A stretch of DNA of 29,015 bases from JBDZVM01 sp040255675 (GCA_040255675.1 JBDZVM010000045.1:1-29015); one strand, 5' to 3'; counted from the stretch's first letter, positions 1-7,357 are shown. A program made the numbers and translations. Notes: generated by a model not told the origin, from the sequence alone.

Positions 1-204
1 CGCCGTATCCGCCATGGGTCAATGCTCGCAGCGCACGGTAGAAATGCCCCGAATCCCAGGGTGTTCGGGGTGTCGCTTCGATGCGGAAATGATCGCCGAA
101 ACGCCCCCAGGCAGTGCACCAACCCAATAACATGATCCTATCGCGTCGGGGCTAGACGACGCGGAACACGGACAACGCGGAACACGGACAACAAGGGGCA
201 AGCA
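1..204. other. Leading intergenic stretch with a 16-bp tandem repeat
   Basis: No gene can be assigned with confidence. A plus-strand frame is open from the left edge to a TAA at 128-130, but its composition is not clearly coding. A minus-strand ATG at 15-13 could begin a gene running out of the window, but only five codons are visible and no good ribosome site precedes it. A perfect 16-bp tandem repeat (ACGCGGAACACGGACA at 159-174 and 175-190) lies just before the ribosome site AAGGGG (193-198) of the first gene, so it is probably in that gene's 5' untranslated region or promoter. Confidence 0.4.
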
Positions 205-672
205 ATGTCGACACCGACGGGATCGCAGCCGGCGGGATGGCAACCGACGGGATCGCAGCCGGGCGGTGCCGTACCAGATCAGAATCAGCCACATCAGTAC
301 CAGCCAGGCCAGTACCAGCCGAACCAGTACTACCCGCCGAGCCAATACCAGCAATATCCGTACGGTCAGCCCAATTATGGTCAGCCCCCCGCGGGCCAGC
401 CCGGATATAGCCCGTACGGCTATCAACCGCCGCGCGGCACCAACGGCATGGCAATCGCTTCTTTGGTGCTCGGCATCTTGTGGCTTTGGTGGGTAGGGAG
501 CATTCTGGCGCTTATCTTCGGGTACATCGCCAGGGGGCAAGTCCGGGCGCGCAACGAATCCGGAAATGGCATGGCGATAGCGGGCATCGTGCTCGGGTGG
601 ATCGGCGTCGCGTGCCTGGTGCTGTTCATCGTGCTCGCTGTCGCGGTCGCCCACAGCAACGCGACGCCGTGA
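205..672 (+). CDS. DUF4190 family membrane protein with Gln/Pro/Tyr-rich N-terminus
   Basis: A 155-residue protein. Residues 1-78 are low complexity, rich in Q, P, Y and G (QPNQYYPP, YGQP-type motifs), and probably disordered in the cytoplasm. Residues about 80-150 match the DUF4190 domain: NGMAIASLVLG, a first membrane helix, a short basic loop (GYIARGQVRAR), then GNGMAIAGIVLG and a second helix. DUF4190 proteins are small actinobacterial membrane proteins without a known biochemical role. AAGGGG seven bases before the ATG supports the start. A 20-bp stretch is repeated inside the gene (213-232 and 243-262) and encodes the repeated TGSQP motif. The next gene follows after 25 bases on the same strand, so the two are probably co-transcribed. 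Confidence 0.85.
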   Translation: MSTPTGSQPAGWQPTGSQPGGAVPDQNQPHQYQPGQYQPNQYYPPSQYQQYPYGQPNYGQPPAGQPGYSPYGYQPPRGTNGMAIASLVLGILWLWWVGSILALIFGYIARGQVRARNESGNGMAIAGIVLGWIGVACLVLFIVLAVAVAHSNATP

Positions 673-697
673 CGGTAACCAACCAAACTTTGACGGC

Positions 698-1123
698 ATG
701 ACACACCCGAGGGCCTACGAGTCTTCGCGGTGGAAACGGCTACCGATTTCCTGGCGCACCAGCCTGGTACGCCTCTGCGTGGTCGCGGTCGCCGCCATTG
801 TCGCGGCCCGGCTCCATATCGCGGGACGACCGACGACCCTGTGCCCCTTCCGTGCGCTCACCGGAATTCCTTGTCCCATCTGTGGTACGACGACTGCTGG
901 CGTCGATTTGGGCCATTTAGACATTGTTGGCGCTTTGCGTGCAAATCCCTTTACGGTATTGGCCGGATTTGTGCTCGTCGCCGGCCCCGCGTCGTCCTCG
1001 CTTCTTAAACAGCGGCGGCCTTTTTTCGTGTCTGCCCGCCTTCGCCGCCTACTTCCGGCAGTATGTGTGGCCGTCATAGCGCTTTCCGAGATCTGGCAAC
1101 TCGCTCGCTTCAACATCATCTAG
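698..1123 (+). CDS. DUF2752 family membrane protein
   Basis: A 141-residue protein with the DUF2752 signature in residues 48-85: CPFRALTG, then CPICGTTTAG, then a downstream NPF. Family members usually have CPxCGxTR; here the residue after the second threonine is T rather than R. Three hydrophobic segments (about 24-42, 82-100 and 114-134) fit a small integral membrane protein. The paired cysteines are conserved in the family, but no function is established. The start is the first ATG after the upstream gene; its ribosome site is weak, so translation may rely on coupling across the 25-base gap. It sits between two other small membrane proteins with QPY-rich tails. Confidence 0.8.
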   Translation: MTHPRAYESSRWKRLPISWRTSLVRLCVVAVAAIVAARLHIAGRPTTLCPFRALTGIPCPICGTTTAGVDLGHLDIVGALRANPFTVLAGFVLVAGPASSSLLKQRRPFFVSARLRRLLPAVCVAVIALSEIWQLARFNII

Positions 1124-1174
1124 TCGTTGCCAACCCAAGCCGGCGGCGCAGTCGCCGAGTGGAGGAGGTTCTTC

Positions 1175-1825
1175 GTGTCGAACCCGACGCAACCCGGGTC
1201 TGACCAGCAGCAGCCAGACCCGTGGCAAGCACCGCCCGCGGGCATTCCGGGCCAGCAACCGCCCCCGCCGCAGGGGCAAGCTCCATACGCCCAGCCGTCT
1301 TACGGCCAGCCGCCGTACGGCCAGCCGCCGTACGGTCAGCCGCCGTACGGTCAGCCGCCGTACGGTCAGCCGCCGTACGGTCAGGCGCCGTACGGTCAGG
1401 CGCCGTATGGTCAGCCCGCTTACGGCGCACCCGCCCTACCGGCGGGTAGCTACGCCAACTGGGGCCAGCGGGTCGCATCCTGCCTTATCGACTACGTACC
1501 GGGTTTCCTGCTCGGCGTCATCTTCGCCGCCGCTCACGTGGCCGCGCTGGCGATCATCTTCTACATCGCCGGCATCGCATGGGCTCTCTACAACGCCTAT
1601 CAGGGCGGCGCCACCGGGCAGTCCGTCGGCAAGAAGATGGTGGGCACCCGGCTGATCGGAGAAGCCGACGGCCAGCCGATCGGCGGCGGGCTCGGCATCG
1701 GCCGGTACTTCTTGCACATTCTCGACGGGCTGCCCTGCTATCTCGGCTATCTCTGGCCGATTTGGGATGCCAAGCGCCAGACGTTCGCCGACAAGATTTT
1801 GCACTGCGTCGTCGTCAAGCAATAA
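1175..1825 (+). CDS. RDD family membrane protein with YGQPP repeat tail
   Basis: The GTG at 1175 is chosen because GGAGGAGG lies at 1161-1168, six bases upstream; the frame is open back to a TTG at 1127 but that start lacks a ribosome site. The product is 216 residues. Residues 1-92 are Pro/Gln/Tyr-rich and contain eight 15-bp units encoding YGQPP or close variants. Residues about 93-216 form an RDD domain: the Arg and Asp of RVASCLIDYV, a hydrophobic pair of helices, TGQSVGKKMVGTRLI, and a C-terminal WDAKRQTFADKI. RDD proteins are membrane proteins, some of which are linked to ion transport, but the role here is unknown. The repeat tail resembles that of the DUF4190 protein two genes upstream, suggesting a shared cellular location or partner. 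Confidence 0.88.
   Translation: MSNPTQPGSDQQQPDPWQAPPAGIPGQQPPPPQGQAPYAQPSYGQPPYGQPPYGQPPYGQPPYGQPPYGQAPYGQAPYGQPAYGAPALPAGSYANWGQRVASCLIDYVPGFLLGVIFAAAHVAALAIIFYIAGIAWALYNAYQGGATGQSVGKKMVGTRLIGEADGQPIGGGLGIGRYFLHILDGLPCYLGYLWPIWDAKRQTFADKILHCVVVKQ
1301..1420 (+). repeat. Eight 15-bp tandem repeats encoding YGQPP
   Basis: Consecutive units of TAC GGY CAG CCG CCG begin at 1301, 1316, 1331, 1346, 1361, 1376, 1391 and 1406. The last three drift (CAG GCG, then TAT, then CCC GCT). All units are in frame inside the RDD-protein gene, so copy-number change would only alter tail length. Confidence 0.9.
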
Positions 1826-1843
1826 CGACACTCCCGACGAAAA

Positions 1844-1892
1844 GCGTTACCCCCCGATGCGCGGCTTGCGGGCCTTTCATCGGGGGTAACGC
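1844..1892. terminator. Bidirectional terminator between the RDD gene and sucD
   Basis: The arms GCGTTACCCCCCGATG (1844-1859) and CATCGGGGGTAACGC (1878-1892) pair with a single bulged base around an 18-base loop. The hairpin lies in the 86-base gap between two converging genes. On the minus strand it is followed by TTTT, so it looks slightly better suited to ending sucD transcripts. The plus side has only a weak T-rich tail. Confidence 0.75.
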
Positions 1893-1911
1893 CGTTCGTG
1901 GCCTTATTTGT

Positions 1912-2799
1912 CTAGAGCGAACCCATGATGTCGCGCATCAGGCGCGCAGTTTCAGAAGGCGTCTTGCCGACCCGCACGCCGACCTTTTCCAACGCTTCTT
2001 TCTTCGCCTGGGCAGTGCCCGACGAGCCAGACACGATGGCGCCAGCATGCCCCATCGTCTTGCCCTCAGGCGCGGTGAATCCGGCGACGTAGCCGACCAC
2101 CGGCTTGGTGACGTGGGCTTCGATGAAGGCGGCCGCCCGCTCTTCGGCGTCGCCGCCGATCTCGCCGATCATCACGATGGCGTCGGTGTCGGGGTCGTCT
2201 TGAAAAGCTCGCAAGCAATCGATATGGGTTGTTCCGACGACCGGGTCGCCGCCGATACCGACACAAGTCGAAAAACCGATGTCGCGCAGTTCGAACATCA
2301 TCTGGTAGGTGAGGGTGCCCGACTTCGACACCAGCCCGATGCGCCCCGGCTTGGTGATGTCGGCCGGGATGATGCCGGCGTTCGACTGGCCGGGCGACGC
2401 GATACCCGGACAGTTCGGCCCGATGATGCGCGTCTTGTTTCCCTTGGCGACCGCATGCGCCCACGCGGCGGTGGAGTCGTGAACCGGAATGCCCTCGGTA
2501 ATGATCACGGCCAGCTCGATGCCGGCGTCGATCGCCTCGATCATGCCAGCCTTCGCCCCCGCTGGCGGCACGAACGCGACGACGACGTCAGCGCCGGTCT
2601 GAGCCATCGCGTCGCCGATCGTGGCGAACACCGGCAGCGACACACCGTCGAACTCGAGGCTGGTGCCCGCCTTGCGCGGGTTGGTGCCACCCACGATGGT
2701 GGTGCCCGCGGCCAGCATGCGCCGGGTGTGCTTGGCGCCTTGCGAGCCTGTGATGCCCTGAACGATGACGCGGCTGTTCCGGTCGAGGAAAATCGCCAT
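1912..2799 (-). CDS. sucD: Succinate-CoA ligase (ADP-forming), alpha subunit
   Basis: A 295-residue full-length SucD, which with SucC converts succinyl-CoA, ADP and phosphate to succinate, CoA and ATP in the TCA cycle. The N-terminal CoA-binding Rossmann domain has GITGSQGAKHT (residues about 15-25), followed by NCPGIASPG, GLVSKSGTLTY and GIGGDPVVGT. The catalytic phosphohistidine is His251 in GKTMGHAGAI near the C-terminus. The ATG start is 20 bases after the sucC stop, and the gap contains GAGGAG for ribosome binding, so the two are one operon. Nothing unusual is seen. Confidence 0.97.
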   Translation of the reverse strand: MAIFLDRNSRVIVQGITGSQGAKHTRRMLAAGTTIVGGTNPRKAGTSLEFDGVSLPVFATIGDAMAQTGADVVVAFVPPAGAKAGMIEAIDAGIELAVIITEGIPVHDSTAAWAHAVAKGNKTRIIGPNCPGIASPGQSNAGIIPADITKPGRIGLVSKSGTLTYQMMFELRDIGFSTCVGIGGDPVVGTTHIDCLRAFQDDPDTDAIVMIGEIGGDAEERAAAFIEAHVTKPVVGYVAGFTAPEGKTMGHAGAIVSGSSGTAQAKKEALEKVGVRVGKTPSETARLMRDIMGSL

Positions 2800-2819
2800 T
2801 GTCGCTTACCCGCTCCTCG

Positions 2820-4004
2820 TCAGCCCGCTCGCCGGGCGGCGGCTAGTTCCGCGGCCCGCCGTGCGGCGCCGTCCATCGTGTCGTTTTGTTCCAGCCCAGG
2901 CAGGTTGGCGTCGGCGAGAATCGCACGACCCTCCGCCGCCCGATTTCCGTCGAGCCGGACGACGAGCGGCGCCGAAATCTCGTTACCCGCGCTTGTTAGC
3001 TTGTCGAAGGCGGCCACGATGCCGTTGGCGACCGCGTCGCACGCCGTGATACCGCCGAACACGTTGACGAAAACCGACCGCACCGACGGGTCGGACAGCA
3101 CGATGCCAAGGCCCGCCGCCATCACGTCGGCGGAGGCACCCCCGCCGATGTCGAGGAAGTTGGCCGGCCGCACGCCGCCGAAGTTCTCGCCCGCGTAAGC
3201 GACGACGTCGAGAGTGCTCATCACCAAACCCGCGCCGTTGCCGATGATGCCGACCTCACCGTCGAGCTTGACGTAGTTGAGGTCGGCCTCTTTCGCGCGG
3301 GCCTCGAGCGGATCGGACGCCGCCTTGTCGACCAGCGCCTCGTGTTCGGGGTGACGAAACGCCGCGTTGTCGTCGAGCGTCACCTTGCCATCGAGCGCGA
3401 TGACGGCGCCATCGGTCGTTTTCACCAGCGGATTGACCTCGACGAGCGTGGCATCCTCGCCGACGAATACGTCCCACAGTTTGACGATAACGTCAGCGGC
3501 CTGGTCAAGTACCTCGGCCGGATACTTGGCCGCTTCGGCGATTTCGCGGGCTTTCGCGAGGTCGACGCCCACGACCGCGTCGATCGGGATTTTCGCCAGC
3601 GCCTCAGGCTTTTCGACCGCGACCTGCTCGATTTCCATGCCGCCTTCGCGCGATGCCATGGCGAGGAACGTGCGGTTTGAACGGTCGAGCAGGAAGGAAA
3701 AGTAATACTCCTCGGCGATCTCGGTCGCCTCGGTTATCAATACGCGATGAACGGTGTGGCCCTTGATATCCATGCCAAGAATGGCGGCCGCCTTGGCGGC
3801 CGCGTCGGCGGCATCATCGGCGAGCTTCACTCCGCCGGCCTTGCCGCGACCGCCGGTCTTGACCTGGGCTTTGACGACGACTCGCCCGCCCAGCCTGCTC
3901 GCGACCTCGCGCGCTTGTTCGGACGTGGTTGCCACTTCACCTGGCGTGACAGGCACGCCGTGCGCGGCAAACAGCTGCTTGGCCTGGTATTCGAACAGGT
4001 CCAC
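2820..4004 (-). CDS. sucC: Succinate-CoA ligase (ADP-forming), beta subunit
   Basis: A 394-residue SucC beginning with GTG (MDLFEYQAKQLF). The ATP-grasp domain occupies roughly residues 1-230 (KAQVKTGGRGKAGGVKLA; EVNPLV; ALDGKVTLDDNA) and the ligase-CoA domain follows (GNGAGLVMSTLD, NFLDIGGGA, VFGGITACD). It forms the nucleotide-binding half of the alpha/beta enzyme made with the adjacent sucD. GAAGGG about eight bases upstream supports the GTG start. The gene is transcribed divergently from the sigma-factor gene, and a candidate promoter with a palindromic spacer lies about 115 bases upstream. Confidence 0.97.
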   Translation of the reverse strand: MDLFEYQAKQLFAAHGVPVTPGEVATTSEQAREVASRLGGRVVVKAQVKTGGRGKAGGVKLADDAADAAAKAAAILGMDIKGHTVHRVLITEATEIAEEYYFSFLLDRSNRTFLAMASREGGMEIEQVAVEKPEALAKIPIDAVVGVDLAKAREIAEAAKYPAEVLDQAADVIVKLWDVFVGEDATLVEVNPLVKTTDGAVIALDGKVTLDDNAAFRHPEHEALVDKAASDPLEARAKEADLNYVKLDGEVGIIGNGAGLVMSTLDVVAYAGENFGGVRPANFLDIGGGASADVMAAGLGIVLSDPSVRSVFVNVFGGITACDAVANGIVAAFDKLTSAGNEISAPLVVRLDGNRAAEGRAILADANLPGLEQNDTMDGAARRAAELAAARRAG

Positions 4005-4117
4005 GTTGGCGCCCTTCGTGCGTGCCTTCGCCGATATGCGGCCGCTCCGGCAGTTGCGAGGTTACCGAGCGGACGACGGGCCAACTTCATCGGGTCTCTT
4101 TGGCGTTACTTGCCGCC

Positions 4118-4147
4118 CTTATAGGGATGGGACCGATATGGTCCGAT
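4118..4147 (-). promoter_or_regulatory. Candidate sucCD promoter with palindromic operator
   Basis: On the minus strand a TATAAG -10-like hexamer (4123-4118) lies downstream of an interrupted palindrome, GGACC-5 bases-GGTCC (4130-4144), with a poor -35 match (TCGGAC) at about 4141-4146. If used, it would give a leader of roughly 105 bases before the sucC GTG. The palindrome sits between the two promoter elements, as an operator would. This is inference from pattern only. Confidence 0.35.
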
Positions 4148-4163
4148 TTCGTCATCTGGACGC

Positions 4164-4204
4164 CGCTGTCCGCGCGCAGGCTACAGACCAGGCTACGGAC
4201 AGCG
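4164..4204. repeat. 9-bp perfect inverted repeat in the sucC-sigma gap
   Basis: CGCTGTCCG (4164-4172) and CGGACAGCG (4196-4204) can pair around a 23-base loop that itself contains AGGCTAC twice. It lies between the divergent sucC and ECF sigma genes, 42 bases before the sigma start, and could be a leader hairpin or a binding site. The 241-base divergent gap (4005-4245) holds no gene that I can support. Confidence 0.4.
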
Positions 4205-4218
4205 CGTCCTATCGCCGA

Positions 4219-4250
4219 TGAAAGCAACGGTGACTGAAAGCAACGGTGGC
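4219..4250 (+). repeat. 16-bp tandem duplication over the sigma-factor start codon
   Basis: Two copies of TGAAAGCAACGGTGRC (4219-4234 and 4235-4250) differ at one base. The duplication creates a decoy GTG at 4230. It also leaves an 11-codon minicistron beginning with the ATG at 4218 and ending with the TGA at 4251-4253, which overlaps the real GTG at 4246. Translation of this minicistron could affect initiation of the sigma factor, but that is speculative. Confidence 0.6.
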
Positions 4251-4863
4251 TGAGATCGACTTCGAAGAAGCACTAGCGCGCGCGCAGGCCGGCGACGAGG
4301 ACAGCTTCGCCGTTATTTGGCGAGCGCTGCACCCGCGCCTGCTGCGTTACCTGCGGGTGCTCGCGCCGTCCGCCGCCGACGATCTGGCTTCGGAGTGCTG
4401 GCTTTCCGTCATGCGCGGCCTGGAGCGCTTTCGAGGCGATGAGACGAAGTTCACCTCGTGGTTGTTCACGATCGCGCGCAACAAGGTCACGGACTGGCGG
4501 CGGCACGAACGCCGCCGTCCGGCCGACCGCCTCGACGACGGCATAGCCGACACGATCGTCTCGCTCGACGACACGGAACGGACGGCGCTTGGCCAGCTCG
4601 ACACCGACGCCGCGCTGAAGCTGATCGCCACCCTGCCGCCGGATCAGGCAGAGATCATCATCTTGCGCGTCGTGGCAGGGCTCGAGGTCGCCGACGTGGC
4701 CCGGATCGTCCATAAGAGCCCGGGCTCGGTGCGGGTCATCAGCCACCGCGCTCTGCGCCGGCTCCGCGACCGGCTGGCGACGTCGACGGAGCGCGAGCCG
4801 CCGCGCACGCTGCGCCGACCGGGTGATTCGGGCACATCGGCACGCCAGGCTGTAACGCCATGA
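4246..4863 (+). CDS. ECF-type sigma-70 family RNA polymerase sigma factor
   Basis: A 205-residue protein with the two-domain ECF layout. Region 2 spans about residues 22-86 (LRYLRVLAPSAADDLASECW; FRGDETKFTSWLFTIARNKVTDWRR). Region 4 spans about 122-178 (LPPDQAEIIILRVVAGLEVADVA, then SPGSVRVISHRALRRLRDRL), with the helix-turn-helix. There is no region 3 or SnoaL extension; the last 25 residues are a polar tail. The GTG start lies in the second copy of a 16-bp tandem duplication (4219-4234, 4235-4250), each copy carrying GAAAG and a GTG. Only the GTG at 4246 is in frame. The stop overlaps the next gene's start (ATGA), so the membrane partner is translationally coupled and probably controls this factor. 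Confidence 0.93.
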   Translation: MAEIDFEEALARAQAGDEDSFAVIWRALHPRLLRYLRVLAPSAADDLASECWLSVMRGLERFRGDETKFTSWLFTIARNKVTDWRRHERRRPADRLDDGIADTIVSLDDTERTALGQLDTDAALKLIATLPPDQAEIIILRVVAGLEVADVARIVHKSPGSVRVISHRALRRLRDRLATSTEREPPRTLRRPGDSGTSARQAVTP

Positions 4864-5831
4864 CCCGAGGTGACGTTCCGGGAGGTGAGATGCCACGACT
4901 GCCTTTCCCTCACCGCCCGGGCGAACCCGACCCGGACGAGTTGCTGCGCGCGCAGCTACCGCCTGGTGACGACTGGCAGGGCGTGTCGGAGGTTTTGCGG
5001 GCAGCGGCCGCGCCCGCAACGCCGTCCGAACTGGCAGGGCAGGCGGCCATGATGTCCGCCTTCCGCCGGGTGCGTTTCGGCACTGATGGTGCTCCCTCCC
5101 GCCGTCGAGTCCTCGAAAGGCCGCGAATGCTAACCACGATCTTGTCCGGAAAAATCGCCGCTGCCCTAGCGGCCGCTGCCGTTGGTGCCACCGGCGCGGC
5201 GACCGCCGCCTACGCGGGCGTGCTGCCTGACAACGTGCAAACCCTTGCCCACCACCTGATTGCGGCGCCGGCGCCGCACGCCGACTCCGACGCCAGCCTC
5301 GTCGTCGCGCTCGACGCGAGCGGGTCACCGTCGCCCAGCGGCTCGGCAAGCTCGTCGCCGTCGTCCAGCGACTCGGCGTCACCGAGCCCGTCGCCGAGCC
5401 CGTCCGACAGCGACAGCGCCAGCCCGAGCGCGACGGTCGCCCCCGAGGCGTTCGGCCTTTGCAACGCATGGTCAAACGCCGTCGAGCACGGTTTGCAAGA
5501 CCAGGTCGGCTTCCGCGACAAGCTTGTCGGGATCGCCAAGGACGCCACGGCTGACGCCACTGCCACTCCCACGCCGACTGCCACTGACACGGCCACCGCG
5601 TCGCCAAGCCAGAGCGCGGACGCCGACCAGCAGATCGACGACGCCGTTACCGCGTTTTGCAAGTCGGTCAAGCACCCCGGCGCGGACGACGAGAGCCCTG
5701 AGCCCTCAGACAGCGCTGACGCCGACGCGAACAGCCTCACCGACAAGCCCGGCAAGAGCGGTGAACAGCACGGCAAGAGCGGTGAACAGCACGGCAACAA
5801 CGGTCAGGGCCACCGGCCGTCGAACCCGTGA
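4860..5831 (+). CDS. ECF-coupled single-pass membrane protein, probable anti-sigma or sigma-linked regulator
   Basis: A 323-residue protein. Residues 1-95 are cytoplasmic-like and contain the LRAAAAPATPSELAGQ and MMSAFRRVR motifs that I recall from proteins encoded beside actinobacterial ECF sigma factors. One membrane helix (about 98-120) follows, then GVLPDNVQTLAHHLIAAPAP and a long outer region rich in Ser, Pro, Asp and Thr. Two cysteines (in FGLCNAWSN and VTAFCKSVK) flank a Thr/Ala-rich stretch; the C-terminus carries two GKSGEQH units. The ATG at 4860 overlaps the sigma stop. A second in-frame ATG at 4890 has GGAGG four bases upstream and may be the main start, giving 313 residues. An anti-sigma role is inferred from coupling and topology, with no zinc-binding anti-sigma motif visible. 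Confidence 0.8.
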   Translation: MTRGDVPGGEMPRLPFPHRPGEPDPDELLRAQLPPGDDWQGVSEVLRAAAAPATPSELAGQAAMMSAFRRVRFGTDGAPSRRRVLERPRMLTTILSGKIAAALAAAAVGATGAATAAYAGVLPDNVQTLAHHLIAAPAPHADSDASLVVALDASGSPSPSGSASSSPSSSDSASPSPSPSPSDSDSASPSATVAPEAFGLCNAWSNAVEHGLQDQVGFRDKLVGIAKDATADATATPTPTATDTATASPSQSADADQQIDDAVTAFCKSVKHPGADDESPEPSDSADADANSLTDKPGKSGEQHGKSGEQHGNNGQGHRPSNP

Positions 5832-5865
5832 ACGGCTGAAAACCAGCGCGTTCACGAATAAAGCG

Positions 5866-5907
5866 AGGGTGTTCGCGGTCGCTGCACGGAGTGACCGCGA
5901 ACACCCT
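5866..5907. terminator. Strong hairpin terminator after the ECF operon
   Basis: A 15-bp perfect stem (5866-5880 pairing with 5893-5907) encloses a 12-base loop. It lies between the converging ECF operon and the icmB-like gene, and probably ends transcription from both sides. No long T tract follows, which is common in high-GC actinobacterial terminators. Confidence 0.75.
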
Positions 5908-5933
5908 TCCCAATTCGAACTCGAAAACGCCGC

Positions 5934-5987
5934 GTCGTCAGAAGGTCGCGGCCCGACCCAGTCGTCAGAAGGTCGCGGCGCGACCCA
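5934..5987. repeat. 27-bp tandem duplication spanning the icmB stop codon
   Basis: Units 5934-5960 and 5961-5987 differ at one base. The right-hand unit contains the last codons of the minus-strand icmB-like gene (LGRAATF and stop). The left-hand unit repeats them in the same frame just past the stop, giving a second LGRAATF-stop. Confidence 0.85.
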
Positions 5988-6378
5988 GATTCGACCGCAC
6001 CCACTCGACGATGTGGCTTGTACTGGCACCCGGAGTGAAAATCCGCGCGACCCCCATCGCCTCGAGATCGGAGATATCCGACTCCGGAATGATGCCGCCT
6101 CCGAAAACGACGATGTCTGACGCGTCGCGTTCGCGAAGCAATTCGAGCACCCGCGCGAACAGCGTCATGTGCGCGCCGGAAAGGACCGAAAGTCCGATTG
6201 CGTCGGCATCTTCTTGAATCGCGGTCGCGACGATCTGCTCCGGCGTTTGGTGCAGGCCGGTGTAAATGACTTCGACGCCGGCATCGCGCAACGCCCGAGC
6301 GACGACCTTCGCGCCGCGATCGTGCCCATCGAGGCCGGGCTTGGCGACGACGATGCGTAATCGTGTGACGTCGGTCAT
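5965..6378 (-). CDS. icmB: Stand-alone B12-binding subunit of an acyl-CoA mutase (IcmB-like)
   Basis: A 137-residue protein made entirely of the cobalamin-binding domain of methylmalonyl/isobutyryl-CoA mutases. The DxHxxG motif is complete: Asp17, His19 (lower axial cobalt ligand) and Gly22 in KPGLDGHDRGAK. The later SVLSGAHMTL and FGGGIIPESD motifs contact the nucleotide tail. Its length and sequence closely match IcmB, the small subunit of isobutyryl-CoA mutase, and from memory icmB lies in the same neighbourhood in Streptomyces. No large catalytic subunit is in this window, so the partner must be elsewhere. The ATG at 6378 has GGAGGGAGA six bases upstream; the frame is open further upstream but without similarity. 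The last 27 bases are tandemly duplicated beyond the stop. Confidence 0.9.
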   Translation of the reverse strand: MTDVTRLRIVVAKPGLDGHDRGAKVVARALRDAGVEVIYTGLHQTPEQIVATAIQEDADAIGLSVLSGAHMTLFARVLELLRERDASDIVVFGGGIIPESDISDLEAMGVARIFTPGASTSHIVEWVRSNLGRAATF

Positions 6379-6544
6379 AACGTCTCCCTCCGCACGCGCG
6401 CCGGCGACCCGTACAAAGTTCTCCTTCGGAGCGTATCGCTCACCGGACTTGGCCGGACGGCACCTTGCCGGGTAACGTCGGCGCCGCCGATCCTCATATC
6501 GCAGGCCATCGGGTCGGCCTTTCGCAGCGAAGGATGTCCGACCC

Positions 6545-7357
6545 GTGTCTACTCCGTGCCGCCGCGCGCTCTTTGCCAGCATCGTGTTGGCCGGAGCGGG
6601 CGTTACGTGCGGTCTCGTCGTCTCGCCAACCGGCCCGGCCGTAGCGCGTGACACGCCCGCGCGGGCGAGCGGCGCGTTCGCGGCCCACGGCGGCGGCAAC
6701 GCCGCCACGATCCGGCAAATCCCCGACCGAGCCGATCGCGACCTTTCCCGCACGGTGCTGAACCCGGACGCGCTGACTCCCCGAGCGGTCCCTGGTCTAC
6801 TCGACGTGCCAGCCACGGCAGGGTCAGCGTCAACGCCGCGACAGACGCTGCGGCAAGCCGAAGCGGCGTTGAACGCCCGTCAGGCCGCCGAAGCGGCGGC
6901 GAAGGCAAAAGCAGCGGCCGAGGCAAAAGCCGCGGCGGCCGCCAAAGCCGAGGCTCAGCGACTCGCGCAATCACACCGATGGGTACGCCCGAATTACGGT
7001 GGCCTCAGTTCACCGTTCGGCCACCGATGGGGCCGCATGCACGAAGGCATCGACCTCGCGGGCGGCTATGGCTCGCAAATCCTGGCCGCGACGTCCGGCA
7101 CCGTGGTCTACGCGGGGCCTGAAAGCGGCTACGGCCGCGTCGTCAAGATCGCCGACTGGGACGGCACCCAAACCTGGTACGGCCACATGTCGACGTTCTT
7201 GGTGCACGTGGGCGACAAAGTCTCGCCAGGCCAGCCGATCGCGCTGGTCGGCGCGGCGGGCGACGCCACTGGCCCGCACCTGCACTTCGAGGTTCGCGTC
7301 GGCGGCGTCGCGGTAGACCCGATTCCGTTCCTCGCGGCACGAGGTGTGCGCATTTAG
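6545..7357 (+). CDS. Secreted M23 family peptidase
   Basis: A 270-residue protein, probably a cell-wall endopeptidase acting outside the membrane. Residues 1-34 look like a signal peptide (basic start, hydrophobic core, cleavage near AVA). An Ala/Lys/Glu-rich helix likely to form a coiled coil spans about 100-142. The LytM/M23 domain covers about 150-268, with the zinc ligands His166 and Asp170 (MHEGIDLA) and His247 (HLHF), plus the catalytic-site His214 and His245. GTG at 6545 is preceded by AAGGA ten bases upstream. The gene is divergent from icmB and converges on pcrA with a 38-base gap. An M23 peptidase beside pcrA and sucC is also seen in Mycobacterium (from memory). Confidence 0.92.
   Translation: MSTPCRRALFASIVLAGAGVTCGLVVSPTGPAVARDTPARASGAFAAHGGGNAATIRQIPDRADRDLSRTVLNPDALTPRAVPGLLDVPATAGSASTPRQTLRQAEAALNARQAAEAAAKAKAAAEAKAAAAAKAEAQRLAQSHRWVRPNYGGLSSPFGHRWGRMHEGIDLAGGYGSQILAATSGTVVYAGPESGYGRVVKIADWDGTQTWYGHMSTFLVHVGDKVSPGQPIALVGAAGDATGPHLHFEVRVGGVAVDPIPFLAARGVRI

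Noticed and set aside
1579..3198. Plus-strand open frame of about 540 codons across sucD and sucC
   Set aside because: Arg-rich low-complexity translation opposite two certain genes; it also overlaps the RDD gene in another frame.
4273..5607. Minus-strand open frame of about 440 codons opposite the ECF pair
   Set aside because: Composition is Arg/Ala/Trp-rich and no domain is recognisable. The plus-strand sigma factor and its partner explain the DNA.
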